This document shows positions 44,835 through 56,057 of a stretch of 64,000 nucleotides of DNA, piece after piece (position 1 is the stretch's first letter; each line of letters starts with the position of its first letter). This DNA is from Boesenbergia rotunda. Lineage: Eukaryota; Streptophyta; Magnoliopsida; Zingiberales; Zingiberaceae. The position numbers and the translations under genes are program-made. Below the pieces are notes generated by a model, which was given only the letters and a program-made list of their open reading frames with translations, made no database searches and was not told the DNA's origin. Location of the stretch: assembly GCA_024364735.1 (NCBI GenBank), contig JAGFNQ010006426.1, positions 62,001 through 126,000 on the forward strand, given 5' to 3'.

Positions 44835-46076
44835 GGCCTTTGTCATCTTCTAGATAGTAACTACCCCCTGTGAGCTTTTTGATGATAACATATGGTCCAT
44901 CCCACTGCGGTTCCAGCTTCCCAGGGTCACTGACTGACTTGATCCTCTTTTAGACCTTGTCTCCAACCTCAAAGCTGTGGGCGATCACCCGGCGATTATA
45001 GGCTTGCTGCATCCTTCGTCGATATGCTTCCAACCGAGCCGCGGCTCTATCCCGCACCTCGGAGATGAGGTCTAGATCAATCAACCGCTCTTGATCATTG
45101 TCCTCCTTGTGATAGTGTTGTCGCCGGGTGGACTCCTCGCCTACCTCCACTGGGATGATCGTCTTAACCCCATATACCAGCTGGAAAGGGCTCTGGCTTG
45201 TCCCCTCTCGCGGGGTGGTACGATAGGACCACAGGATGCTAGGGAGTTCATCGATCCAACTGCCCCCGATGTGATTTAGCTTTATTTTGAGTCCCCGAAG
45301 GATTTCATGATTGACGACCTCGGCATGTCCATTGCCCTGTGGGTAAGCTACTAAGGTGAAGGCCTGCCGAATGCCCAGCCCCTCACACCATTCTTTTAGC
45401 TTGCGTCCTGAAAATTATCTTCCATTGTCCGACATCAGCTTGTGAGGGATGTTGTATCCGCAGACGATATCCCTTCATAAGACTTTCATCACCGCGGCCT
45501 CCATGATGTTCGCCAGGGATTCCACTTCTACCCATTTGGAAAAATAGTCAACGAGAACCAGCAGGAACTTCTTCTGTTGGGTCCCGATTAGGAAAGAGCC
45601 TACAATGTCCATTCCCCACTGATCAAAGGGACAAGACACCGTAAAACCTTCAAGGACTCAGTCGATCGATGAGTCACATGCTGATGCTTCTAGCAACCTT
45701 CACACCCAGCAACAAACTTAAGAGTATCGGCTTGGAGAGTGGGTCAAAAGTGCCCGGCTAGGATAACTTTCATAGATAAGAATCTTCCCCCAATATGGCT
45801 TCCACAGATGCCTTCATGTATTTCCCGCATCACGTAGTCGGCCTCCTCCGGTCCGACACATTTGAGGAGCGGTCGAGCAAAGGCCCTCCTGTATAATTGG
45901 TCGCCTACCAGCGTGAATCTGGCCGCCTGTCGACGGAATAGTCGGCTTCCTTGGTCCATGCTTAGAACGTTCTCACTGCTCAGAACTCCACATACGGGTC
46001 TCTCCAATCGGTCCAGGTGTCGTCTTCTACATCCTCTCCAATCTGCGCTACCGTCCCTTCCAGGTGCTAGGCTCAT
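44835..46076 (-). pseudogene. Integrase of Tat element, decayed
   Basis: On the minus strand an HHCC-like region (HEGICGSHIGGR and a following C..C near 45700-45820) precedes a catalytic core with an Asp-containing MDIVG (about 45600), SDN (about 45430) and a Glu-containing NHEILRG region (about 45310). The C-terminal part (44950-45150) and a GPYVIIKKL-like segment (about 44880) resemble the GPY/F module. Several stops, for example before KRIKSVSDPG near 44955, interrupt it. Integrase normally inserts the cDNA into chromosomes; this copy cannot. Confidence 0.75.
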
Positions 46077-46089
46077 CTAGCTGCCAGGA

Positions 46090-46515
46090 TGAAATGAAGC
46101 TGGCGAGTTTGGCCAGTTCGTCGGCCTTGGCATTGTCTGCCCTGGAGATCTTTTGCAAGATAACCTCCATGAAGGAGGCCTTCAGCTGCTCGTAGAGGGC
46201 CACATACTTTCGCAGGCGCTCGCACCTGACTTCGAAGTCGCCCTTTATTTGCTGTGCCACGAGCTGGAATCCGAGTGTACGATGACCCGAGTAGCCCCCA
46301 TGTGCTTGGCTGCTTGCAGGCCTGCCAGGATCGCCTCGTACTCAGCTTCATTGTTGGTAGCTTTGAATTGGAGCCGGATGGATAAATGTAACTTGTCCCC
46401 TCGGGGGGAGACCATTAACACCCCGACCCCGTTATGCCGGCTATTAGAAGACCCGTCCACGTAGATCTTCCACATTCCTTCGGCCTCTGACTCTGGGACA
46501 GTCTCCAGCATGAAG
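46090..46515 (-). pseudogene. Second (archaeal-like) RNase H domain of Tat pol
   Basis: The motif IYVDGSSN (about 46460) carries the first Asp, NNEAEYEAILAGL (about 46340) the Glu, and VIVHSDS (about 46270) the next Asp. A second RNase H of this kind after the usual one is an established marker of the Tat lineage. A frame break lies near 46250, where the following part (46048-46260) is in another phase. Confidence 0.75.
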
Positions 46516-46594
46516 TCTGCGAGGGCTTGTGCCTTGATAGCGGCCCGAGGCCGGTACTCAATACCATATTCGCTTAGCTCCGTTGTCCATTTGA

Positions 46595-47960
46595 TCAGCC
46601 GGCCCGAAGCCTCGGGTTGGTGAGGACCCGTGCGAGCGGGTTGTTGGTGAGGACCACAATGGGATGCACCAAGAAGTACGGCCTTAACCTTCGGGCCATT
46701 AAGACCAATGTATAAGCCAGCTTCTCCATCACAGTGTATCGTGTTTCAGCATCCTTGAGGAGATGTTCGAAGAAGTAAATGGGATACTGCACCAGGCCTT
46801 CTTCGCAGACCAGCGCCGAGCTTACTGCTTGTTCTGCTACAGACAGATAGACAAATAAAGTCTCTCCTTCCACCAGTTTGTAAAGGATGGGAGCCCGGCG
46901 AGATAGGTCTTCAGGTCTGCGAACGCTTGCTCGCACTGTTCATCCCACTCGAATTTGACCACTTTTCTTAGAATCTTGAAGAACGATAGGGTCTTATTTG
47001 CAGACATGGAGATGAATCTGGATAGCGTCGTGATTCTCCCGTTCAGCCGTTGTACTTCCTTGAAGTTGCGTGGGGCCGGCATATCCAGATAGCCTTTACC
47101 TTTTCCGCATTAGCTCGATCCCCCTCTCAGTCACCATGTAGCCCAGGAACCGACCGCTTTTCACCCCGAATAAGCATTTGGCTGGATTCAGCTTCAGTTT
47201 GTTGGCCCTCAAGGTGGCGAACGTCTCTTCTAAGTCAGCTATCATGTCTTTTCCTTTGTCCGTATTAACCAGGATGTCATCCACGTACACCTCAATGTTT
47301 CTCCCAATCTGATGCCTGAAGACTTTGTCCATCATCCGCTGGTACGTCGCCCCAGCGTTGCCAATCCGAAAGGCATAACATTATAGTAGTATGTGTCGTC
47401 AGCTGTTACAAAGCTAACTTTCTCCTGGTCTTTGGGTGCGAGGGGAACTTGATGGTAGCCTTGATAAGCATCCAGCATCGAAATGAACTCGCAACCGGCC
47501 ATGGAATCTACTAACCGGTCTATTCGAGGCAAGGGATAGCAATCCTTGGGGCAGACTTTATTTAAGTCGCGAAAGTCGATACAAACCCGCCTTTCCCTCC
47601 TGGCTTAGGGACGAGGACCACGTTGGCTAACCAAGCCGGGAATTGAACTTCTCGGATGTGCCCGACCTTTAACAACTTATGGACTTCGTCCCCGATAGCC
47701 TTGTCTTGTTTTGGTGCAAAGTGTCTCTGCCTCTGCTTCACTAGTCGGGCTCCCGGGGTAACGTGCAGGTGATGCATGGCTAACCCTGGGGGAACCCCTC
47801 TGATTTCTTCGGCGGCCCAGGCGAAGACATCTTTATGACTCCGCAGGCAATCAAGAAGGCGACTTCTTAATTCCGGTGCAAGGTCGGTGGCGATCTTCGT
47901 GACTCCTCCCTCCAGTTGAGAGTGAATCTGGACCTCCTCGCTCTCGACATCCCTCCGTTC
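46595..47960 (-). pseudogene. Reverse transcriptase and first RNase H of Tat pol, decayed
   Basis: Reading 47960 to 46595: a stretch before RT (HLHVTPGARLVKQRQRHF), finger motif LVPKPGGKGGF (about 47590), palm SMLDAYQGYHQVPLAP (about 47460), MPFGL (about 47370), the catalytic YVDDILV (about 47280), and FLGYMVTERGIE (about 47120). Then the thumb/RNase H region with DAETRYTVMEKLAYTLV (about 46720). Frameshifts at about 47340, 47090 and 46840 separate the pieces. The YVDD catalytic residues are still present but the protein is broken. Confidence 0.82.
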
Positions 47961-47973
47961 TTCTTTAGGTCCC

Positions 47974-48240
47974 TCATCCTCTCGCGGGGTGAGCGAGATC
48001 GATTTGCAGGGCTTCGTAGGACCCCGATAGGACTTCTGGTGAGGTCCCTCTGGGAGGACCTCCGGAGACCACTGGGATCTCCTCTTGCTCAGAAACCCCT
48101 CGCTGTGAAGCGGCAGGCTCCATTTGTTGCTGATGGAGCACCTCTTTGATGGCGTTGGCCACCAAGCGATCCAGTTCCCCCTTTGTCAGGACAACAGGTT
48201 GTCCCGCCGGCTCTGCCATCTCTCCTTCGGGTGCTTTACT
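47974..48240 (-). pseudogene. gag: Gag N-terminal fragment of Tat element
   Basis: An open stretch of about 90 codons after the leader (EMAEPAGQPVVLTKGELDRL and on) resembles the start of a Tat gag. It then runs almost directly into the region before reverse transcriptase near 47960. The main gag domain, zinc knuckle and protease are absent, pointing to an internal deletion of 1-2 kb. Confidence 0.6.
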
Positions 48241-48265
48241 GATTTCCCACAGACGACGCCAAACT

Positions 48266-49018
48266 TGTTTCGGAAGGAATCGACGTCGACGATCAGTCAC
48301 TAGGGTTCAGCCCACACGGATGCTGACGCACTAGAGGAGGAACTCCACACCTGAGAGATTAACACAAGCGTTAGGGGAACACGCCGGAGGTTGTCCGGCG
48401 GAGCCCACTCCGACGCTCATGTCAGTACCTCGATGGAGAAGATGAAATGAAGGCAAACAGTATATGAGCCGAAGAGAATACGTAACCCCCTTACCAAAGG
48501 GGTTGGAGTACCTTTTATACCTGCAGCGGCTGCCTTCGTGCGTCCCCATGATCTGTGTCACGTCCTCCCCATTATCGTTACTGGATCATCCTGGTAACAG
48601 TCTTTACGACTCTTCACTCTAGGGTCATTACGACGATTACGGCTTTGAGGGTCGTGAATCACGGGTCGTGATTACTCCGTAATAATGGATGATGATGATT
48701 CACCGATCCAAGGAAAACGGACCACTACTTAAAGTTTAGCGTTCCTTGGGTCTGCCATCCCGAGGTGATCTCGCGGCTGTTTGGCTCGGGGGGGCGTTCG
48801 TCCTCCCGAGGTGGTCTCGGAAACCTTCCCCCGAGATGAGCTCGGGGGTGTATCCTTCTGAAGGTATCCTCAGGACTGTGCCTATTCGAGTTGGCCTTGG
48901 GATTCCCCTCCCGAGAGGGACTCGGGCACCCCAACCAGAGAGTCATTCGACTCGATAGCTGCTGCCGCACAGCTTCTTCAGTCCACGTGCCAACCACGGG
49001 GTGCTCAACCCCATCACA
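48266..49018 (-). mobile_element. 5' LTR of Tat element
   Basis: 753 bp, inverted TGTGATGGGG start at 49018 and end at 48266, next to the leader (48248-48265). It differs from the 3' LTR by many substitutions and small indels, so this insertion is older than E2 or A. Confidence 0.85.
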
Positions 49019-49324
49019 CATTATCCGTGCTAATAGCCCTATAATTTATCTCTTCCGTATTGACCTATGACGGATTGACGGAATGCAAGGACGAACAAAT
49101 CACGTTCATCCACCTCTTAATGAATAAGATTAAACAAAACCGGTGGGACTCACCGCTCCTATAAGTACCCACGTGCAAATCGTTTGTGTTTGTATAAACA
49201 ATTAATTGCCCGTTTATTTATTTTGCAATATAATCGTTTTCCAAAGTCATGAGATGGGTGTTTGAGTATTATTTATACATCACGAAGACTAGTTGCAATG
49301 ATCCATTAATTCCGTAGTTGAGAG
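49019..49324 (+). promoter_or_regulatory. Proximal upstream region of the O-methyltransferase
   Basis: The region between the Tat LTR and the ATG is only 306 bp. It holds a G-box CACGTG (49170-49175) and a TATA-like TATTTATA (49270-49277), about 50 bp before the ATG. These are sequence matches only. The G-box could bind bZIP or bHLH factors that often act on stress or phenylpropanoid genes. Confidence 0.45.
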
Positions 49325-50530
49325 ATGGAATCAATGAATGAGAATGGTGTTCATGGTGATCATGAAGTAGCCAAGGCTGAGCTAATGAGAGGCCACGGCC
49401 ATCTCTGGAACATCATCTTCAGCTACGTCAACTCCATGGCCCTCAAGTGCGCCACCGAGCTCGGCATCGCCGACGTAATCCATCGCCATGGCCAGCCTAT
49501 TCCTCTATCCCTTCTGCTTACCAAGCTCTCCATTCCCCCTTCAAGAACAGACACATTCCGCCGCCTCATGCGCCTACTCGTCCACTCCCGCCTCTTCGCA
49601 AGCTCGACCGCCAGCAAGGAGAAAGAAGAGGCCTACGCCCTCACCCCCATCTCCGCCTCCTTTCTCGTGAGCAGCAAAGCAGAGAACATGTCCCCGTTCG
49701 TATCCACCTTGCTTGACCCGGTCTTTATCGACCCCTGGCACTTCTTGAGCAGGTGGTTCACCGCCGCCGACGAACCCACCGCCGCCTTTGACCTCTGCCA
49801 CGGGAAGCCGTTGTTCGAGTTGACCGGAAACAACCTCGAGTTCAACCTAAATTTCAACCGGGCCATGGCCGCCGATTCCAGCTTCGTGGCGAAATTGATC
49901 CTCGAACAGTGCGGCGGCGACGACGTCTTCGGAGGCCTGCAATCGCTGGTGGACGTCGGAGGAGGGAGCGGCACGCTGGCCACCGCCATCGCCGACGCCT
50001 TCCCGGAGACCAAGTGCGCCGTGTTCGATCTCCCGCACGTGGTGGCTTCGCTGCAGGGAAACCAAACGGTGGCCGCCATCGCCGGTGATATGTTTGAGTT
50101 TGTCCCCCCTGCAAACGCAGTGATTCTCAAGGCATGCAAATATGCAACATCATTATTCTTCTTCTTCTTCCATTTAATTTTCTTATAATTAATAATCAAT
50201 CATCTGCAGTGGATATTGCATGACTGGAACAACGAAGACTGCGTGAGGATACTGCGAAATTGCAAGAAGGCGATTCCTCCAAAGGAGGAAGGAGGGAAGG
50301 TGATAATTATCGACATGGTGATGAAATTGGAGAACGAGAAGAATGAAAGTAGTATTCATGATGAAACCACAGAGACGCAGCTTCTGTTCGACGTGTTCAT
50401 GATGGCGCCTATGCCAGGGAAGGAGAGGACCGAAGCAGAATGGAAGAGTATCTTTATAGCTGCTGGTTTCTCAGGCTACAACATCGCACCAATCTTGGGA
50501 TTGCGTTCTCTCATCCAGCTCTTCTATTGA
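49325..50530 (+). CDS. Plant O-methyltransferase, class II COMT/ROMT-like, two exons
   Basis: Exon 1 is 49325-50131 and exon 2 is 50210-50530; together they encode 375 residues, normal for the family. The protein should move a methyl group from S-adenosylmethionine to a hydroxyl of a phenolic compound in the cytosol. Residues about 25-90 form the dimerisation domain. The SAM site is LVDVGGGSG (208-216), with Asp235 in FDLPHVV. The catalytic His is His273 in WILHDW, with acidic partners around Asp304 and Glu341. The C-terminal APILGLRSLI is typical of the resveratrol/orcinol/eugenol-type group rather than strict caffeate OMTs. The exact substrate cannot be read from sequence. The intron (50132-50209) starts with GC instead of GT. 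All key residues are present, so it is probably functional. Confidence 0.93.
50132..50209 (+). other. GC-AG intron of the O-methyltransferase
   Basis: 78 bp. Exon 1 ends CTCAAG and the intron begins GCATGC; it ends CATCTGCAG before TGGATATTG. The joined frame gives the conserved ILK/WILHDW junction, so this position is the family's usual intron site and only the donor base is unusual. Confidence 0.8.
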
Positions 50531-51775
50531 TTATGATTACTATAATTAAGTAGTGTGATGAGATTGCATGCAGTAGGAGATGAAGAAGCTACGTACTTCA
50601 TCTTAATTATCTAGAATAATGATGGTTTTCATTTTCTTCCTTTAAATCGGTTCAGGTTATATTCATGCTGTATCCTATCTACGTATTTGCATGTGTGCCT
50701 TCCTTTACTCAAGCGCATTAATAAATAATTAAAACGTACTATCTTGCCTAGTATTGTATTGTACGCCTCTTTAATATTTGACTTTCTTAGAAGACTAATA
50801 AATAAGGTGCGTGCTACTTGTAAAGAGATATGTGATGTCTTCCCATATGCATCAAGACTTTAGACAAATCTAGAATTAAGACTTGCAAGGTTGATTCCTC
50901 TTCGTCTAGCTAATCTTTTGAAATATGCTCGACTAAGTAGATTGATGGCTTTTGCACCTCTCCTTTGTCAAAAACGTACTCATGCCCTCATTCCATCTTC
51001 TCGTATGGTTACTACGTACCAAGAATAAGGTCGTCTCACATCGTACAACTTAACGTTGTCATTAGATTTATCCAAGCATGAAAAGGCCTAATTGAAAATT
51101 TTAGCTTTAGAGCTCTTTTCCTAGTCCATCGCTTAGAGTACTGTCGGATAATACTTCCATTCAAGTATCATTATTACAGCTCGAATCTGATATGTACTTT
51201 GGTTTATTTTTAAATAATAATAACAATCTTCTTCAATAAATTTCTTAATTCACAATTAATTGACCCCCGGGTTATAGTATAACAAAAAATTATAGTATAA
51301 CAGAAGAGCAATTAATCATTATTCTAGACATCCACGGTTTGATCCCTAATTATATCGTATTTTATAAAAAAAAATTCCTCCAAATGGGACGCGAATTGTA
51401 AAACATTGGACTTTTGGATTGTCCTCCGTGAACATTTTCTGATTTATCTAACGACCAATGAAAAATTTATATGAGATAGAGTCAGTTGCCCCAGATTCGT
51501 TTATTATCTAATCCATCATTTTTTTAATTCACAATTAATTTATGGGAATTCAATAAATAACGTGTTAATTGCAAAAAATGCTAGTTTTGAAACGCCTACG
51601 TACATAAGCCAGGTTTGCCACAATGCTAGTTTTGTCGTATGTGAGTGGTTACAATGTGAAAGTAAAATATATAGAGAGACTAACCAATTAACTACATCCT
51701 ATAAAGTAACTTCGATAGTCAGATTGTCTTGGGCTATAGCTCAGCCTAAATTTCTTTTATTATTTGTATAAATTT
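50531..51775. other. 3' region of the O-methyltransferase and host spacer
   Basis: AATAAA at 50720-50725 is a possible polyadenylation signal, about 190 bp after the stop. The rest is AT-rich with no gene or element I can recognise. The ORF at 51562-51771 has no domain. Confidence 0.45.
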
Positions 51776-52145
51776 TGTTAAGTATTAGAATTTTTTAAAA
51801 TAAATAAATAAATTATCGAATATATACTGAATGTGCCGAATGAAAATCAAATTGGGTTTAACAAAATCTAGCTAGTAGGCACAGAGCTAAAGAGATTAGT
51901 ATAGTCTATTATTATTATGTAAGGGTAGATTAGTCTTTTTATCATTACTTATTTTTGTTTATTTATATTTTTATTTTTTTTGTAAACCCTAAGACTTCAT
52001 CTTATAGTTTGCTATCCTCCTTTTTACAGCTACTGATTTCTCTCCTTCTCTTTGTCTAGCTATCCTACTTTTTGCGGTTACTTCTTTCTCTTTTTCTCTT
52101 TGTGTTGACTTTTGCATTGTATTTGTATTCGTTGCTTTGTTCTCA
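51776..52145 (+). mobile_element. 5' LTR of a small decayed copia element
   Basis: About 370 bp from TGTTAAGTATTAGAA to TTGTTCTCA, directly followed by TGGTATCAGAGCC, the initiator-Met primer-binding site. Size and start resemble short-LTR copia lineages. No 3' LTR was found. Confidence 0.65.
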
Positions 52146-53320
52146 TGGTATCAGAGCCAATCATCTCCTCCTTACACTTGGTGAATGGTAGAAGAATTTT
52201 ATTTTCGAAATTCTTTGAGATATTATAAAGAATTGCATTTTCTTGAGTTTCAATAGTTGAATCGCCTTGAAAATTTGAGAGAGCATTCCTACATCCAGAA
52301 TTACATTTTAAATAGTAGAGATCAGATTTTGAATCCTTTAAATCCACCTAATGATAAAAAATGTGATTGATGATTCTTATACGTATATTGCTTTTATTGT
52401 TATAATAAAAGACGATTCACTTTAGTCTATTAGTGTGCAATTGAATAGAAAAATTACTCTTATTAGAGTTATGTGATGAGGAATTTTTTGAAAGACAAAT
52501 GAATATGTGAGTATGTTTTGGGAACCTTTATCAAACCTACAGATTGTAAAGATGAAAAATATGCAGGATAATTAAATGTTTGGGAAGCTTGCAATTTAAA
52601 AATATCACTTGGATCAATAACTTTGTATTGTAATCGATAGACATCTAACTTACAGAGTATGTAGTTTGGGACCACTTAGAGAGATTGTATACTCAATCTA
52701 ATTTTGTAAAACATTATTAATTGGAGATAGACATTCTTGCTATATAACAAAATAGTATAAATGTTCAAGATCTTATTTTGCAATGTCTAACATTTGGAAT
52801 CAGTTAGCACTTATAAAATCTATACAATTGCGAGGTTTTGCTCCATATATTACTCGTAGGGAAGAACAATTGGTTCAGTTTCTATGACTCTTCGAGATTA
52901 TGTTGAGGGCCTTCATGGAACCATTTTGTATTGCAATCCACTTCTTTCTGTTACTTTATAGTGAATGAGTTGCTAGCTTAAGAAATTTGCTAGAAGTCTC
53001 ATGGTCAATAAGTGAGCATAGAAAAAGGAATTCTTCCTTCTCCCAATCTTTCTAGTTTTGTTGCCCAACCTAGGCCTCCCTTTAACAATCAAAATAGATC
53101 TCAAACAAAAGTCATTTATGATTAGTATAATTTTTGCATGCAAAAGGGTCATCGAAAGGCTCATCAACCTCTTCAAGTACCATCGAAAGGCTCATCAACT
53201 CTTGGTAATAATGAAAAAACATACAACAATATTAAAGGCTCATCAACCTCTTCAAGTACCAAGAGTTCATCGAGAATGCCAAAAACGTAGATTATCTCTT
53301 CTCGATTCTCGAGCAATATA
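52146..53320 (+). pseudogene. gag: Decayed copia gag
   Basis: Broken frames with many stops still spell copia gag text, for example LVWDHLERLYTQSNF (about 52660-52705) and FVAQPRPPFNNQNRSQ (about 53055-53105), then a damaged knuckle (FCMQKGHRKAH, about 53130-53165). Nothing is translatable over any length. A segment around CGAAAGGCTCATCAACC is repeated three times (about 53153, 53183, 53237) and is a local duplication. Confidence 0.55.
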
Positions 53321-53520
53321 TTCCATTATTAGTTTAGTTAAGTTTATTTTTTATTCCGTTGTGCACTAATAAAGTGTAGCGAGAACCGCGAAACAAGTGG
53401 GTGATCTGCTATTCACTCCCTCTAGTCGGGTCGATCAAGTACCAATAAGTGGTATCAAAGCAAGGTTGCTCTTGTTAGACTACCTGCTAAGGAGCAAGAC
53501 GCTAGAGGAAGAAGACAAAG

Positions 53521-55160
53521 ATGGATTCAGAAGATCCGCTAGGATGGGATATTCAGATCCCACCTCCATATGATCGAAACGATTTCGATTATTGGAGGAA
53601 GCGATTAGAAACTTGATTCCAAATGGATTGTGACCATTGGACTGCATTGGAGGTTTCGTTCGAAGCTACAACAGACAAAAAGGGAAAACATCTCCGACCT
53701 CAATATTGGACCAAGGAACAAAAGGAGGAAACGGAGTCGGATAAGAAGTAATAAGAATTATTTTAAATTTATTACCTTCTTATATTGTGTCACGTGTAGG
53801 TGAATATAAGAATACTTATGAACTATGGAAAAAGATGATAGTTCTTCATGAGAATTCTACACGAGGATAAAAAGTGGAGGAGCCAAAGGACAAGGGCTCA
53901 TTGGTCCAAGAAAATGAGAAGGACAATCGGAAGTTGAGTCGAGTTCGACATCTGAAGAGGAGGAGGAAGTGAAATCATCCACATCCTCAAGTGACAAAGT
54001 AAAAGAGCAACCCAAGGTGGAGGAGATCTTGGAAGCTCAACTCTCAACCTCAACTACCAAGAAGAGTAGAAAAAACACATCAAATGCTTTGAGTGTGATG
54101 AAATAGGACACTACAAGAGTAGGTATCTTTCACTCAATAAGGTAAAGAGGTACCCCTAAACCAGGTAATGTCCATTTAAAAACTAATGTGGATTGTAAGA
54201 ATGGAGCCAAGGATAAGAAGCATATAATTCGCTTCACGTGTGGTGAGCGTGGTCACTACCACACAAAATTCCTAAGAAAAGGAGAGCTCAAAAAGCTAGA
54301 ACATTTGAAGAAATTAAAAAAGAAGAGAAGCTCAAGTCAAGGGGAGCTTCAAAGGTAAAAGAGGAGATAATCTCAAATTTAAAGTTTAATCAAATTTCTA
54401 ATTCATATATACTTGTTAAAAATAATGTAGATTATTTACCCAAGTATAATCATGGATTTAGGTATAATAATAGGAATAGAATTAACAAAGTAGATAACCC
54501 TAGAAAATTATTACCCAAGGTTAAACCCAAAAGACCCAAACTACCATGCCTAAGGGAGAAAGGTAGTAAATGATCAAGACATTAATCCCAAAAGAGAAGT
54601 CATATGCCTAGGAAGATGGGTAGGTCTAGGAATGTCTAAGATGGACATGTTGACTCTAGGGTTAAAACCCTAGAATTGGAAAATCAAGTCTTGAAGGCAA
54701 GACTTGAGGAAATGGAGAGAGCCCTAGATAGGTTCATTATTGGACCTAGGAGACTTGACATGTGTTTGGGTGTTCAAAAACCTAAAAATGTCAAATTAGG
54801 TACATCCAAGGCCAATGACAAGAAATATGCTAGGGTAGCATATAACTATGCAAGGATGAAAATCCAAAAATGACAAAAATAGATCATTTAAATCTAACAG
54901 AAAGAAGGACTTAACTAAGGACAAGATGTATGTCTAAGGTTAATGAAGTTAGGTTTGTAGACCAAGAATCACCGAATGTATACCAGTATGGTCTTGTATT
55001 TGTTGAGTTATCTAGGGAAGTGACTAAGTTTAAAAGCTCAAGGGGGAGCTCTAAAAGTTATTTGGGACCCATGGTCAATGGATTTCGTGAGGATATATCC
55101 CGAAAGTATAGGTGGACCATGAAATGTACCAAAGGATTTGGAGACAGACTTGAGTCTTAA
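53521..55160 (+). pseudogene. gag: Broken gag of element C
   Basis: The start Met-Asp-Ser-Glu-Asp and DFDYWRKRLE match the gag of element A, but a TGA follows within about 30 codons and later frameshifts and stops break the rest. Both zinc knuckles have lost their last Cys: CFECDEIGHYKSRY (about 54080) and FTCGERGHYHTKF (about 54235, where the first Cys is also lost). Further A-gag-like text appears at 54670-54870 (ENQVLKARLEEMERALDRF, coiled coil) and 54930-55160. This is the most decayed A-type gag in the window. Confidence 0.8.
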
Positions 55161-56057
55161 TCCTTGGGTTTTGGCACATTGGATTTGTGTTTTATGCATG
55201 AAATATGACATTAGGATCATATTGCATGAAAATTAATTTTTAATGTATAATGTATATAAATCAATGTTAGGGATGCATTGTGGTTTGATGTGGACAGATA
55301 CATCAAAAGGAAGTCAAAACTAGGACTTTAGGTTAAGGTTCAATTGAACCATTTAGTTTGTTTTGGATTTTGTGTCAATCTTGGATCCGAGATATATATT
55401 TTTTAAATATATTTTTCCCAAATTAACATAGGTACCACCACAAACCTTTCCACGAAAATTAAGAATTTTTAGAGATTTGTGAAATTATTGGTGCATTTTT
55501 TAAATTGGGTTCAGAATTCAGAAATGGGTTGATATCAGGGTATCAGTCAACTGGTGCAGGGTTCAATCAACTGATAATTCTGTAAGTTACCTTTCGATAG
55601 GGGTCAGTCGACTGGTAATTATCTCAGTAGACGGATACAGGTTAAAATTATTTTCAACAAAGTCGAAAAGTGTCCAAATGAGTGTAAATTTGTGTATAAT
55701 CTTATGAGGAGTTAATACATAATGTTTATAGTTATTAGAGGGTAACGAATCCAATAATTGGGATATTATTAGAGTTCTTTTTGATGTGTGGCAAAGGGAG
55801 AGAAGTGTTGAATTTAAGTGGGAAACTGACACACCTTTGTAAGAAATTAAAGTTCAATGGGGAGCTTAGGTGAAGGGGAGCAATGGTTGCTCATTTGTTG
55901 ACAAAGGGGGAGAAATACATTTGCAAAGAAATCCGAGCTCAAGGGGAGCTTAAATAAAGGGGAGCCTAAGATTAGGTTCTATGATTTATGCATATTCATT
56001 TACATTGTATTGTTTCCCTAACTTAAACGGATTGCTGAATATCAAAAAGGGAGAGAT
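55161..56057 (+). other. Non-coding 3' internal region of element C
   Basis: CAGTCAACTG/CAGTCGACTG-like sites lie at 55540-55630. Purine modules (AAAGGGAGAGAAG, AAAGGGGGAGAAA) occur near 55790 and 55905, and the final polypurine tract is at the end. No gene. Confidence 0.6.

Larger units (their letters stand above)
39933..49018 (-). mobile_element. Ty3/gypsy Tat-lineage element with antisense extra gene, gag-deleted
   Basis: LTRs 39933-40689 (3') and 48266-49018 (5'). Read on the minus strand the order is leader TTTGGCGTCGTCTGTGGG, gag N-terminus, reverse transcriptase, RNase H, second RNase H, integrase, a 73-bp tandem array, an opposite-strand gene, and the 3' LTR. This matches the known layout of Tat-lineage elements such as Grande and Retand. 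Most of gag and protease is missing, and pol has stops and frameshifts, so this copy is non-functional. I could not find a perfect target-site duplication (CACAG left, CATTA right). Confidence 0.85.

Noticed and set aside
39928..49023. Target-site duplication of the Tat element
   Set aside because: CACAG on the left and CATTA on the right do not match. Either the site has mutated or the edges are off by a few bases.
49574..50199. Long minus-strand ORFs (75-188 codons) opposite the O-methyltransferase
   Set aside because: They are shadows of the GC-rich exon 1; the plus-strand frame has all family motifs.
52146..52158. TGGTATCAGAGCC-like sequences as part of tRNA genes
   Set aside because: They are primer-binding sites complementary to initiator tRNA next to LTR ends. 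No cloverleaf is present.
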